Part shown: positions 31,501 to 46,500 of the stretch, piece by piece
Position numbering within the stretch: position 1 is the stretch's first letter
Layout: each line of letters begins with the position of its first letter
Source: Struthidea cinerea
Taxonomy: Eukaryota; Chordata; Aves; Passeriformes; Corcoracidae
DNA: 64,000 nucleotides
Reading direction: 5' to 3'
Assembly (NCBI GenBank): GCA_013397865.1
Contig: VZTI01003366.1
Coordinates: 686,460-750,459, forward strand
Made by a program: the position numbers and the translations under genes
The notes under the pieces: model-generated
Told to the model about the DNA's origin: nothing
The model's input: the letters and a program-made list of their open reading frames with translations, nothing else
Database searches by the model: none

Positions 31501-34500
31501 GGAATGCACATTTGGAGACTGCAGGGTGGACTGGGAACGTGGTAAGAAGGCCAGGGGACGTGAGGAGCGTGCTGATGGGGAAGGAGGGAATGGAGGCACC
31601 TGCTCCTGCTCGAGCACTTGGCTTCTCCAGCAGTGCAGGGAACAGCAGCTCTGGATGGCACAAGGGAGCACACAGCCTGAGCACTCTGCAACCTGCACCC
31701 CATCCCTGGACATCACAGCTTTCCCTCTGAGCAACCACACTCGTGCTGTAAGATTCTTAAACCATCTTTAGAACTACATTCATTATAAAATATGTGGTTT
31801 CTTCTTTTTCTTTGATAGTCACGCTGTAAAATCACAAACTTAGTTTACAGCATAATAATCAAATACCTTTCTTAATCTTTTAAACACTTTATGGAATCCA
31901 AAAACACATTTACTATTCACCCAGTCATTATGACTTAAAACCATTTATATAAAAATCAGTATGCTATTTTTAAAATATCACATATACGTGTAAAAAATGA
32001 AGAAGTTAGTCTTTATTAGCTATTATTTATTAGTCGTTTTTAAGGAGTTCAAACATGCTAATTTTGAAATTGCTGACTACCTATTTTGTAATAAGGTTAG
32101 AGTGTGTTTATGATATTATTCCTAGAAGACCTGATGCCAAAGTTGGGCTAATACAACTGAAACTGAATTCTCAGTGGGAAATTGGCAACCCCATATTTAA
32201 AAAAGTAAATTTTAAACTGACCAGAGAATTTTCTGTTTCTTCTTCTTCATCCTCATCTTTACCATCTTCAACTTCTTCTGTAACTTCAGCCTTAGCTTCT
32301 GCAATCAACTCTCTTATTGGTTTATTTGAAGTAACAGTAACAAATGGATGCTTGTGAAAACAAAAAAAATAAGCAGAATATTAAGCGATGACTTCATAGT
32401 ACACAGTGGGAAAATCATAACTTGAAAGAAATATAACTTCAAAGAAGTGTTACTTTGGTTCTCTCACATTTGAAGATTCACAATTAACATTAATCATAAC
32501 GGTCCTAATGTGGGTTTTTTCTGCATAAGTCTTAAAATCAAAACATTTGTATTCAAATATACTTTATAAATAGTCTAACAAACTTGCTAAAAATACAAAT
32601 TATTCATTTATACTGACCTTTTTCACAATCCAAAGAATAGAAGTAGAAAGATTTTTAAAAAGGTTATTTTTCCTGGAATTAAGTTTCATTTTAGTTCCAC
32701 AGTTAAATTACTTCTTGACAAGCTTTATCTAGAAAATATTCTTTCTAGAAAAAAAAATGTGCTTTGTCTTTACAACTTTTCCTAACACAAACTAGAATTC
32801 TGTCTTTTTCTTTAAGAGCAAACAGGTACCTGTTCCTCTCCTACTGCCTGAAGCTTCTTTCTTTGCTTGGCCCTGCTGCTTAAGTCTATTCAGCATGTGC
32901 CAGACAGATTGTGGATAAAGCAAATGGTTGCTGACGTTAAACACAATCAAATGTACCTGGTCACATCTATTCCTGTTCAGCTGTTCTGCAGTGACAGCAT
33001 TACGGAGGAGGGCTGAGCACTAAAGCTTTTAAAACACCTGTCAGCAACTGGCTACAGACGTAAACAACTCCTTCATCCCTTGTAAGTATCAAAGTATAAT
33101 TACTGACACGAAGTAATTAGTTATATTACAGCAAAATATGTTAAACTAATAACCTGATCTGCACTTGGTATCATTTGATCAAATTTTACCAAATAAGGAT
33201 CAATTTTAAAAACAGATAGTGTGCAAACACCTAATTTGAAAATATTAAGTAATTACTATAATACCACTCTGCTTTTAAAAAATACAAAATACGCTTCCCT
33301 TTAAACAACAGTTCCGAACAATTAACTCTTCCTACCTGTAGAAGTTGAGTTGCACTCCACCTTGCATCTACATTCTTTTCCAAACATTTCTTCAGAAAAT
33401 CTTTAAAATCTGATGACCTGCACACAACAAGCAAACAGGCAGAGGTTGTTCTTCTGTTTTAACACCAGAGTAGCATATAAACTGAAATATTCTTTAACTT
33501 CACATGAATCTACACTGCAACTCCAAATCCTGCTACTGATTCAGGAAAACACAAAGAGAGTACAGGAATGCCAAGACCAATACAGCACAAATACAATCTT
33601 TAAAATGTTTGCCCATTAACAGAAGAGTTTACTTTTTGCTCTGGACACCTCATCTGCTACATCACTAACTGAATCATGTGAAGATATTAAATTGACCAAA
33701 TGAATAATGGCTTTTAAAAATATTTTCTTGGTATAAAAATGCTTTAGTTTCCTTTCAGCCAATCTTTTTTAGATGGCCTTTAAGTCTGTTACTACATTTG
33801 TAAAAAAGCTATTCCACACACATTTTAAGGCAAAACCTGTAAAATACTTCTGTATAAAAGCTTCTATATAGAACTGTGACAAAAAAAACAGAGTTCCAAT
33901 TGTGTGAGAATACATATATATGTATACACACATGTACAACATATATAGGGTATGTATGTACCTGCCTCAATGCACAAAGCTACACCACAAAGGTCCACAG
34001 GGCTCTGCTCATCAGGTTTAGCAAACAGACGACTTGGCATGCCTTGTACTCAAATTGGGGTGGGAAAGCTGTCAATAGAATACAAACCATTTTGAAGGCT
34101 GTGCCAACGTCGGTGGATCAGATTTTGCAATTTTCAGCAGCACTCGCATGGGATTTAATTCATGATGAGGTGGCTCTATTTGAGCCATTTCTATTAAAGT
34201 AATGCCAAGAGACCAGATATCAGCCTTGTAATCATAAGGTCTGTCTTTAGAGGTCTCACACATTACTACTTCTGGAGCCATCCTGCAAACAGAGCAACAA
34301 AGTTCCAGATGAGAAAATGCTTTTTGATCTGTTCTGAGAACAGTTCTAAACACAATCACTGAAGCATTTCCAGAACACATTCTACCGTCAGTATATTTAC
34401 ACAGTATTTTCAAGCTTGTAATACCAAATTCAAATTAAAACTAAGATACTAGTTCATACTAAATAGTCAGCAAAAGAGTGCACTTACCAATATGGTGTAC

Positions 34501-37500
34501 CAATAAAAGAGTCTCTTCTTTGTATTGTTCTGGTGTTTTTAGCTGATACTCCAAAATCCGCTTAAAGCAAACAGTAAAATACTATTAACAGGGTGGTGGA
34601 AAACGTGATATATTTTTTTTACTTTACAGTTGTCTTTTAAAACGGTGTATGTTCCAGAGCAAACATTCTGCAGTATTAAAACTTCAAAGTGAGATAAAAA
34701 TATTTGTGTTCTGATAGCCGAGTGCCAAGGTTTTATAGCATTTATAATAAAAGATCTTGAATAAAACTTATTCTACATTTCTAAAAAAACCCCAAGCCAA
34801 AATGCTACTGTTGGGCTGTGTGGGACAAAAGCAAAATATGTATTTACTGTAGGAAAATGTGCATTAAATTATTTTAATTAAAAATTAATTTCTTTAGCCT
34901 ATGAAGTCTGTATTCATCAAAGATTACATCAACTATCTCATTAATTCAACAACTCATTCAATTTTTAATTTCAGGACTCAAATTTTCATGAAGTTACACT
35001 TTCCCTTCATCTTACGGGTTTCTTTCCACATGATTTTTCACTTTATAATAAATATCTGAAAGCTTGCATATGCACCCTTCATGTAATATCTACCCAAAAA
35101 ACAACTTCATCTCTTTGCAATTACTTGTCTATAAAGCACTACATCTCTCACTTAAAAAAGATGACATTTAAATAAGTGTTATATGCTTATAACAGACGTA
35201 ATTTTGTTAATGAAGATCTAGAGATTAGAGCAAAGGGACAAATAGCCATATGTTGCCATCTTTAATCTGTACAAAATTACTTGATGGGCTCAATACTTGA
35301 GAAGTCTAATCTTGCTCTGTGAAAAAATAATCAGGACTAAAATCTATTAGTTCAAATGCAAAAAAACTGAAATTTTGAGGGACTGCAGGTATTGAAATAA
35401 TAAAGCTCATATCCATATACAAATAAAATGCAATGAAAGAAATTACCTGCCTTTCACATACCTGTAAAACAAGGAATTACCCATTTCTTTGTATAACAGA
35501 ATCCAAATACAAGTAGTTTAAAAGGAGTAAAATACTCCTTCAAAAGATGCTGTACATTTTTCAAAACTAAATCAAGTCTTTTTTTAGAAATCTTAATTAG
35601 CAAATCTGAATGCATCACCAAATGCACGTGTGGAAGAAATCTCCCTGTGGTCTGAACTGTTAAGTAGTATCTTTACAGCCTGCAAGGTGCTGTGTACCAG
35701 TTAAGCTTGACAAAACCTTAAAATAGTTCCAAGTCTGTATGAGGAGAAGCGAGGTCATGTGAGGAAATGAACTGAAACAAATTACTCTCTCTGACCATGA
35801 GACTCCTGCTATCATCTGTGTTTTCTTTTACAGCCGTGCCAGGAAACTAAGACAGTGGTTCTATCACATTTAAAAATCAGGCCTACAACCCCGAGTGCAT
35901 CACTAAATGTTCAGGCTTCAAAGAAAAGCTACACCAGTAAAGTTACATGTGCTCTGTAGACTAAAAGAAAGCCAGACGCAAGGATTGTGTGTACAAGCAA
36001 TAATCTTGTACGAGGGGATCCAGGGAAAAGCACAAACACACTGAACTGATCAATAAAGCAAAGCAGGTTCCTAAATATTCTCCGTTTCTTAATAGAGAAG
36101 GTGCACTGTACCTTGCTGAGACTGTGATCAATATGAGTTAGGCAGGAAATATATTTCTGAATTTGGACATTCTTGCTTCCATTTAAAAGGAATGTCTGTA
36201 TCAAGGCTGCGAATTCAGAGCCCCAGTTCCCTGTGGCAATATTCTGATTCTCCTTACCTTTGCCCTCTGTGCATCCAAAGAAATACAACTGATCACACAC
36301 CACTCAGAGGGAAGGCTTTGAAACCTGAGCACAGGCAGGGATGTCATGGAATTATGCCACGGGTAGAGCCACTGTAGAGGCTGACAGCTTATACACATTT
36401 TCCCCTGAAACAAAGTGGATCCAGATAATTCCTTCCCTTTCCTGGCTGAATGAAGGGATGCTATTCACCACCAGCAGCCCTTTGTCAGTTTTGCATGGAG
36501 GAATGCTCATCAGAGTAAACATGTGGATGACTGCTTAAATTGAGATTAAAAAAAAAATCAGAAATCAATAATAGTAAGCTTGTATTAATTTTGTTCCAGA
36601 CTGTTCTGTCTTAATTTCAATGCAACAATTGAAAAAGGCATGGAAAAACTAAGCTGGGTAATTAAGATTATTACTTTTCTCTCAATAAAGGAGGAGACAA
36701 TAGTACAAGGTACTGCTTTTTGGTGATCGCAAAGAATGTTCCTTTTCCAAACGAACAACTTCAAAGGCAAGTCCTGATGTTATCACAGTAAAAGTAAGTA
36801 TAATCAGGAACTTTATACTAAGAAACAGTAAGACCTATGATGATTTCTTGTGCTAATTTTGAAGTATGAAAGATGTGACAAGTATGGTCAGGATATTTGC
36901 TCAAGCTTTTTTTTTTTTTCCCCTTGATAGTATCAAAGCATTTGCTTCTGAAAAACCTCTCATTGTTAGATTGGTATTTCAGTAGCTAAATATTGAACTC
37001 TGACAAACAACAGCCTAAGGAAAATACTATTAAAACACCATACCAAGTTCCAGGACAGAGTTTTGTTTGCAACATGCTTACCTAGTTTAATGTCTCCATC
37101 TAATGTGAAAAGAATATTGCCAGCTTTTAGATCTCTGTGGATGATCTTATTCTCATGCAAGTAGTTCAGTGCTTCCAGTGTCTGCCTGCACACCACTTTG
37201 ATCTGTGGCTCTGTTAACGGCCTTTCAAGCTCTACAAGAGAGAGACAGAAATAATCACAACATTTTTGCATTTTACGTTATGTGTTCATAGCAAACGCTA
37301 TAGTAATATATGGGAAGACTAATTAATCTGACAGATTCTAAGCATCACATGTCAGAAGAAAATTCTGTCTTAGAATATTTCCTCCTTCCAGTAAAGATCT
37401 CGTTCCTTGAACCCAACCCCCTTCTCATTATGAATTATGTATAGCTACATATCTGAACTGTGAAAAAGCTACATAGTTTAGAGACTGGTTCTTTTGTGCG

Positions 37501-40500
37501 GTACACAGAGATGCTAAAGACCAGATCTTTTACTTACTGGTATTAGCATTCACCTAATTTGAGGAATAAGCAGAGAAAAATCCCTAACTTTAATGTAGAT
37601 GCAATATAAAGAATTATCACAATGTAATTTGGAAGGTGGCAGTGGAAGGGGAAGAATGAGATCCTGAAAAGGGCTCATACAGATTATGTTATGACAGCAG
37701 AGAGCTCCATAAGCAGAGAACAACTCTTCACTTTCACTTAAAGAATCGAGACAAAAATATGCTTGGAAAAGTAAACAAACACTTTAAAAATGAAAGATAC
37801 AGGTGTAAATACTAATTTTTAAACCCCAACATTCAAAACATATAGCACACCAATAACAAATATTTGCATATCAAAACAATACACATACGAAACAAGTCTT
37901 ACAGTATATGTTATCATTTTAAGGTATTGGGATTATTAGTTAAAACAACTTACTTACCCAACATTACTGCATCTACTGCTCCTCCAGCACAAAATTCAAT
38001 CAGGATCTGTATATAAACAAAAAAATCAAAACCAGAAATTAGAAATTAAATAGTTCCACTGAACTGAATCATTGATTAAGGGAGCATTATTGGGAGATCA
38101 GAGTTTCAGACTATTTGGCCTCAACAAATTATTTTACTAACCTGCAAAATACTGGTACTGTTACCCAGCTAGAAGTAGCGCTGTGCTGCTCGAGCAAATT
38201 ATTTGAAAAATGCCTTGAGACCCTCAGACAAAAGTTTTAATCCAAATATAAAATAGCATAATAAAACTTATAATGACACAGTCAGCTTAAACCTACTCCT
38301 TGTAATGGGATTTACATAATCCCTGCAAACTCATTTCTCGGTTATTAAGCTCTACTTCTATACTATAATCTCTCTGACTGAAAAGTCCAAGAGCTAAATG
38401 ATTCTCCAGTAGCTGATGCTATCTCCTATATTGTTTCAGACGAGATGAAAATATGGAAAAACACTCTTAAAAGCTACAGAAAATTACTAAATTCATATGT
38501 TTAGATTAATTTTCCTTCATTTTCATTCATGCCTGCAATACATCAAGGCCTTTATCCCAGAATGTAATAACACTAGAACAAGTCGATCTCCAGTTCTGAG
38601 TTTCCATTTGAAACAAAAATATACTGCAATTATTTTTGAGCACAAACTATGCTGATATGAAGCACAGAAAGAATATAAACAAAGGAGAAAGAGGGGAGAC
38701 AAAGGAAATGAGGAGAGCAAGAAAGAGGAAATGTCATCCAAGACTCATACCCCACTCTTCCTCATGTGTTTTTTATTAATTTGAACTTTAAACATTAAAT
38801 TATAATCTTCCATCTGACAGCTAAGAAATATTTCTTGTCAGAATCTCAACAGTCAATATTCTTGGAAATAGTATCTTTTTTTTTTGTAGAGTAATTTTAA
38901 AATCAGAGTATAATTGCCCATAAAAGAGGAAACCTCAAAGTATACCTTGTACCACAACACTTATATATACACCACTTATGTCATATATACTTCCAATTAT
39001 TATTGCAATTAATCCCCACAACAATGGTACCAACAAATGTATTATAGAATGTAACTCTTTGTAAATCCTGTAAACATTATTCCATCTACATGCTTCTGTG
39101 TGCCAAATAGTTAAATGCGGGAAGTTGTACATAAAGAATTTCTCTAAAATTTGTAGTTTGGTCTGACAGAGGTCTCTTTGCTCGAGATATCATGTCTCTA
39201 AACTTGGAAAGCAAAACTCTATTTAATGTCCAACTATCATTCTCTTTTTCCCCCCATGAAATTCTGTTTATTTACCACATCATTATCCTCGTGGCTTTCA
39301 AGCCCCTGCATTTCACTGTAACTATGTAGCTACAAATTTATTTTCAAAGTATTTACTTCTATCTTTATTCTGCCAGTGAAGCCTACCCACTCAGTTTCAT
39401 ATTGTAACTCTATGCGTACTTGCTTTCATGCTGACCTTTATGCATAGAAATTTTTTCAGTATTCCACTGTTTTATATAATATTTTACTCTGCTCTGAGAT
39501 CACCAAGTTTTGAGCTTAGCAAAATAAATGTGCATCAGGAAACATGGTATTACACTTCCACCATTTGCTCAAAGGATAAAGCTTATTTGTAAGGCTCCCA
39601 AGGAAATTTTCTTTTACTTGTTTTAGGTATCTTTTTGAAGTATAAACTCTTAAAAAAACCCCAAACCATGTATTCTTTGTACCATTCCAATAGCACCTAT
39701 AAATATTGCACTGGTTGACCTAAAAGTACAAACTGTATTGTCACAGCTAAAGCTATCCAAGCAGACACACAGGATGTAGCACAGCAGGGACGTGCAGTCA
39801 GTCCCACGTACCCTCACTGCATGTCAAGGTACAAATACCCAGGGTTTAAGTAAATTAATTATGGTTCAAGTCCTGGTAAACTGTCCTTCCTGGGAGTGCC
39901 AATAAACTCATTGGCATCTAAAGTACATACTTCACAGGCTGACCTTTTCAGCACATTATTTATTTTTTCAGGTGTGGTTCTGAACCTCACTCTAAATCGT
40001 GCTAATGTAATTAAAATCTGAGTCCTGCTGTTACAAATAAGCACCAGCTGAGAACTCTCTCAATACACCATAATGAACTGCTTATTTCCACCTTTTAGAT
40101 TCAAACCCCTGACCAAATGACTCAGTGTAGCACAATTCTACAGTGACAATTTCCTAAGTCATACTCACCATTTACAAATTAGTTTTAAAACTGAGTAGTT
40201 ATCCCAACAGTGACAACGCAAAAGCAATCTGACTGACAAATGATATTTTGATAAAGAAAAAAGTGTAATTTCAATAACCTTTCGAAATAAGCAAAAACAT
40301 TTAGAAAATGACAAATACCTACCCACAGATTGTTTTCATAGTAGAAAGCATCTAGGAGCTTGACAATATTAGGATGATCACAGGATGCTAAAATATCAAT
40401 CTCCACCATATAATCTTCAAGTTCTTCTTCTGATTTAGTATCTATCACCTTTGCAGCAGCCAGAACTTTTGTTTCTTTGTTCTGAGCCTGTAAAAGAAAA

Positions 40501-43500
40501 GTCACGGGAAACATATACATGAATTTCACCAGACAACAGGCACCAGCAAAAAACCCCCACAAATGAACAAACCCTCTTGACACTTCTGTACAATTTTCCT
40601 GCCTCTAGTTTCCTCCTCTACAAAAAGAGAACACCTGCATATTAAAGAGAAGATAAAATCTAGTAGAAAAGGGGTTTAATAACTTTTCTCAAGGTCAAGA
40701 AACAATGAAAGATAAGAATGTAAAAATACTCAATTCTCATCACGTTCTTTAAACCATCATGCAGTCAATAGCTCAGGATTAACTGCTGCCTAAGATGAAG
40801 TTTTGTGCTGCTCCTCAAACACCATCCATTAACACATGGCAAGGAGTACGAAGGAGCCTCTACCCTCTGTTTCTGCCCTTCTGACTCTCCCCACGTTGTG
40901 GCAGCACCGCTGTTCCCAAAGCCGCACAGAGAACCAGATCCTCCCCCAGGAACCAGCAGGTTGCTCCTCTTCAGCCAGGGGCTGTATGCAAGCTCCCAGC
41001 TTTAAGAGCTGCCAAGCCAGCATTACTTTGGGCATTTTGCTCCCTTTGCTTCAGCAGCCCGGGAGGGCTCCCACAGATGGGACTCCTGCAAGGTGGGGCA
41101 CTGGAAATGCTGCCAGCCTCTACTTTATGACTTTGCACCCGCAGACCAGGGACCTGGTGCTGCTGCAGTGGTAGGGACAACTACAGAAAAGTAAAACAAG
41201 CAAAGGGAAAACAAGACTGGGGGTATCCACGGAAAAGAAAAGGCAGTTCTGCTATGCATTTAAATATGCTTTGGCTTTTTTCAAACATAAGAAATTACAG
41301 ACAATTCGGGTGACTTATTTAAATAACAAAACATTTCAGAAACAAGGAAATACTTCATATTAACAGAATACTGCTGAAACCTAATCACAAATTATATACA
41401 CTCTCTAATAATTCTCTTGTAAGTTACATTTGAAGGAATGCTCAATTTCAAGCTGCAGCAAGCTTTAAACAAGAAGGTGTATTTTTCTCAAGCCATCATA
41501 AAAACACTATTTTTTCAAGCAGTGACATTTCCAGTGACTACCTCTGAATAAAGGAAGTGCAGGACTGAAGTTTACTTCACCCATTGTATGTGAAGACCAC
41601 GAAGCGAAGTCCTACATTTACTCCACTGGCTTTTTGACATTCAAATGAAATAAATGGCAAGGAGGGACACAGGCTCTCTCCAAAGCGGCAAAGGAAAAGG
41701 ACCTGCAGGGGCAATTCCAACTTCTGATGCAAAGCATCACAAGGTGGTTCATCCTGTCTCTCTGCTGGTGTGGATTGTGCATGGTGCCAAACCTATTTGG
41801 GACGATCCCAGGACAAGACACAGCAAAAATCCCAAAACCTGAGCTTTGTCACCTAATGACTTTATACCAGTATCAGACAAAAGCTGGTATCAGACAGCAA
41901 GTAAGAATTCTTAAGAGTAATTTCAAAGGTCTAGATATTATTACTTGCCTAGCTATAAATAATTCTCTCAGTGTGGCAAAAGATAATAAAATATTTAAAG
42001 ATAAACATTTATATTAACATTCAGTAAAACAGCAGTAACGGCAAACCACGCTTACAGTGTGTTTTGCATAGTCCCAGCTGATTCATCTCATGTTGAGGGT
42101 AAAGGTTTTCCATTACATTTCTTTTTATCTCAATATTCTTTCCAAAACAAAAACCAACCAAATCTTCCCAACCTCAATATCTGCCCTCCTATGTTTAACA
42201 ACAAAGATAAGAAATCTGTATAACATCATTTGAAAACCATCTACTGAGAAGTTTTCCAACACACATTCTAATAATAAAAAGGAAAAGGTCTGCTTAGTAA
42301 CGCAAACAACATTTGTTTTGCTTTCATGCTTTGTAGCAAGAATGAAAGACCAACCTTCCTATTCTAGAACTGCACTGTAAATTAAACACGAAAAGTGAAA
42401 CAGATGTCTGACCACAACAGAATTAGACTTGGTAGCTTTACATCCAGAAAAATGGTTTTTAAAGCACCTTTCTAAAGAACTCAAACTTTAACTGTAAATG
42501 TACTTTTTTGAAACATGCATGGCTACACACTCTTCACTGCACCCTAAAGGATACTTAAAAAAATAAAGCTGAAATTCATTTCTACACAAATTTGCTTGCA
42601 AACTATATAATGGCAATAATATTTTGTTTAAATAAAACCATCTACATCAGGTAACAGATGTTACTGCTTTCAGATTCAGTTTTACCTTTGAGCAAGAAAG
42701 GCATTGCTAAGTTAGTGTGAATGGTTACATGCTTGGGAGTTTGCTGCATTTACAGCACATATTGTCTTTTTCTACTGACAGAACACTTTGTATTTTGACT
42801 TTTTCCCAGATCCTTCTGCTTGAACTTAACTAGAAATCTGCTTTGAGTAAGTTTCTATGATTTCTCCCTTTTGGCAGCTCTATTAAAACACCTTGTTAAC
42901 AAACCATGAATTATTATAGAGACAGTGTGATTATCTTTATGAGCATCTTAGCAATTATAAACAAAACAAATGTTTGCCTTTGCTCTGACTTAAAATAGTA
43001 AAATTTTGTAGGTCTAGTTCCAGACTTTTTTTCCACCTCTTAAAAGAAAAAAAGATTTAGAATTAGCATATTTCCACTGGGTATTTCTGAGGACTGATGA
43101 AACATTTTAAGTATACATAAAGTTACACCTGAAAAAAAATTGTATCTTTTAAAGTTATTTTTGACTAAGGCATTAGTCATCTCCACCCCACAATGCACTC
43201 TATTAAAAATACCCATCTATTTGACTTACTGTAAAAAACATGCTCTTTTGAACTGTGTAGGAAAGGATTTTATTGTTAATGCATAAGATTTATGAATCAC
43301 TGTACTGTACTGAGAAAAAAACCTCTTTGGATTAGGAGAAACAAAAAGCACTTGCAACTTTGTGTGGGCATGTTTGTTTTTTCTAAACTTTGGCTGAAGT
43401 CTTTCTTCTTCCACATAACGTTCTCCAAAGGTCAGAGCTGGAGCAAAAATGATTGTGCAGACACAGTCTTGATTTGCACATGGAAATTCTGCATTTGGGT

Positions 43501-46500
43501 ACACCAACATTTAAAGTCACCCTGCCATTTACATTACAGGACGTATTTTGAAAGGGCAGAACTTCTGAGTAGCTGTAGCCCAGCATTTTCTTCCTATATT
43601 TTAGCTCTCAAGTACCAATTCAATTTATTCTAAATGTTCTGCTTAAATACATTTGATTCTGTTTCTATGATTAAGTGACTTAAACCTCAGTCCTATGCTA
43701 AGAAATCCAAACTGGCATTTTCAATGGTTATGTGAAGACAAGGAAGAAAGGGGTAGAAGGATTCATTAACAAAATTTGATCTTTTTAAACATAATAGATG
43801 AAAACCAAATTGGAATAACTCATTCCCTCAAGATCTGACTAATGCAAGATGACATGGATATTATTAACTATTACATGCAACAACACACAAATATTGCAAT
43901 CCTTTCAGTAAAACTCCTATTTGGATTACGTATTGAAGGTTACTACAGCAAACATTTTAACTTAAGGAGAGAGAATGCACAAGGAAATAACAAGCTGTGT
44001 GTTACAGCAGGGTTCTTGCAGTGGATGGCACGGTCTCATCAGCTGTCAATGCACAGAAAAACACACTTAACTGTAAGTTAAAGTACTTTGATAAAGATGG
44101 ATTGCAGGCCTGTATAGAATGAATAATCTCAAAACCTACAACTTGCAAATTAATTTGTCTGAACCTACATCCCTTACACAAGAGTGGCAACGTACATCTA
44201 ATGCACAAAAATGTTGTACAAATCTGAAAATATCTCAAGAAAGAAGAGCAACCATTCCTCACAAATCCAGGACCTGCAAGTATGTGAAATTAGTGGCTCC
44301 TCCCTAACAATGCTGGATTTTTGCACAGTATCAGATAACTAAATGTAAGTTCTAGAGGCAGAAGCTTTGTGAAGAGACTGACAGCAGAATATTAAAAGGC
44401 AGGTTTACTATCTGGGCACTAGGCCAAGAAGTTGCATATTCCCAGCCCTGGACAGCAGGGAGAGCAGAGCCACTGTTCCAGAGTAATAGGATTACAGCTC
44501 AGAGATAACACATAGCCTTTCATCTTCTGATGACCAATATGAAGTTTCAGCCTTGGTTGTGAGGAGCTTTCAGTTTCCTATTGCCAGCAAATGCTTCCTT
44601 CCCAACTGTGCATCTCTTCTGCAACGCAGCTTTAAAAATTAAACAATATTTACAACTGGAAAAAAGTACATCCTTTGCCTCTTGTTCAGCCAGCCACGAA
44701 CAAAGCTGAGATATCAGATAGAAAATTGTTCATCACCTTTCCTCCTGATGCCTGATCTGTTGTGAGATGTTACACAACCCCACCGCATGTTTTGCAGGCA
44801 GCAAAACAAATCAATTAAGAAGCTCTTCCTTTCTGACTCATTCTTCTCAACAAAACCGTATAGTCATAATCATGGATCATCAAAGTTGTCAAAAGGGGAA
44901 AAATACGCACATCCCTATTCAGCGAAAGATATTTTTCCCACATAAAAAGCTCCACTTTTGTGTAAACTTGAGATTGTCAGCTCTAGCTCCATGTAAGTTT
45001 TCTGATGGTGCCTGGGTAATCACTACTGAAAAGCTGGCCTTGTACAACACAAAGGCAGGAGCTGTTTCTCTGAGCTACAGCAAAGCAGAGATTTCAGTCT
45101 TTCTTAAAACATATGAATTAAGGAAAAAAAATTGCTCCCATTTTAAATTTTAGCAGACTTATCAAATAAAACTATAAGAAGTAGTGTGGCCTAGTGGAAC
45201 AACTACAGTGGACTTTGTTTTGTCTAAGTTTCCTATACTATATTTAACATTGTCCTGGACATTTTGAAAGTAAAATGTCCCGCGTGATTGAACAGTATCA
45301 AGTGTTCAAACTTATTTTCAAAAACACGGAAAGATGTTTTTTATCAGCAAATTTTAGAAAAGAAGTCTACCTTAGATAAAAGGAAGCACTAATTCTAACA
45401 CTAAATGTTAAAAAATGTAATTAAAAGTATCAGTTTGAATTCAAGAGCAAATAGCTACTCCTGCAATATTAAACCACAATTTTAACAAGAAATCACAAGT
45501 TCAGCCAATGAAGACAGTAACCTCCACAGATTTCTGGAAATTAAAATGAACCAGTCATTTCAAAGAAGTTGTTATTTTGCAACAGTCTTCACTGCACGAT
45601 GTTTGAAACAGCCGTAGTAATAAATTTCTTTAAAAGGGAGATAATTTCAATTTTTCATTTAATTATAGATATGGTTGGCCCAAGGAATTAAAAAACAGCT
45701 AACTTCGGTTATACCTGCTGAAACTTGTTGAAATGACTGTTACAGAAGATTATTCAAAAGATAATGAAAGGACAGTATCTCCCAAAGAAGATGATACACC
45801 CTTGAACTACAGCTGATCAGCCAAACATTTTCCCAGCACGCACAAAGTATCGCAGCTACCCTACTATGCAGCTTTTTCTAATTAAAAAGAAGTTAATTAA
45901 ATTCGGTTTCCCTGTTTAATGCCAGGGAAAAAAAACAAACAAACAAACCAAAAAAACTGAAATACAGATAAAAGTGCCTCTATTTCCTACAAGCAAACAC
46001 TATTCCTAAGAAAGTGGAGGCCAGGGCTCAACCCCAACTGCTGAAGCATCTTTATGATCCTGTGGTCTGGTGCTGCCTTTGTGGCTATGCTCGTTTGGGA
46101 GCTGTTTCCATGACAACTTCACTCTTTTAACATTATCCTTGTACTTCGTACTTACTGTGGTTCTTCTGCTTCCTCCACAGTTGGTTTCTGAGGATTCCAC
46201 AAGTTATTTTTGGGAGTGGTATGAAATATAATTTTCATGTTTAACCTCATGTTTCCTGCTAAGTATTCTCATTAATTCTGTGGTATTTTGTGTACTAGCT
46301 AAGCACAGTTCCCATCCTGATTGCACATGCTTTGTGCCACTGAAATTACAAGGAATACTTATATTCCTCTTTGAAAAGTACATGGGCTGAACTGGCAAAT
46401 ACGTGCAAAATAACTGAAACAATTTTTTAGAGTAAACTTAACGGAGAAGAGGATCTCAGATTTCAGCATAATTCTTATTTAAGCAAGTACATTTAAGATG

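Larger units (their letters stand above)
16588..40322 (-). other. SLK: SLK introns 2-18
   Basis: Introns above 300 bp: intron 18 16588-17086, 17 17201-18733, 16 18860-20016 (contains the CR1), 15 20206-21151, 13 21654-24694, 12 24788-26793, 9 27765-29035, 8 30419-32221 (contains a GC-rich patch), 7 32351-33335, 6 33418-34087, 4 34561-37081, 3 37232-37957 and 2 38007-40322. Apart from the items listed separately they are AT-rich, with no coding segment, RNA gene or transposon I can name. Confidence 0.75.
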
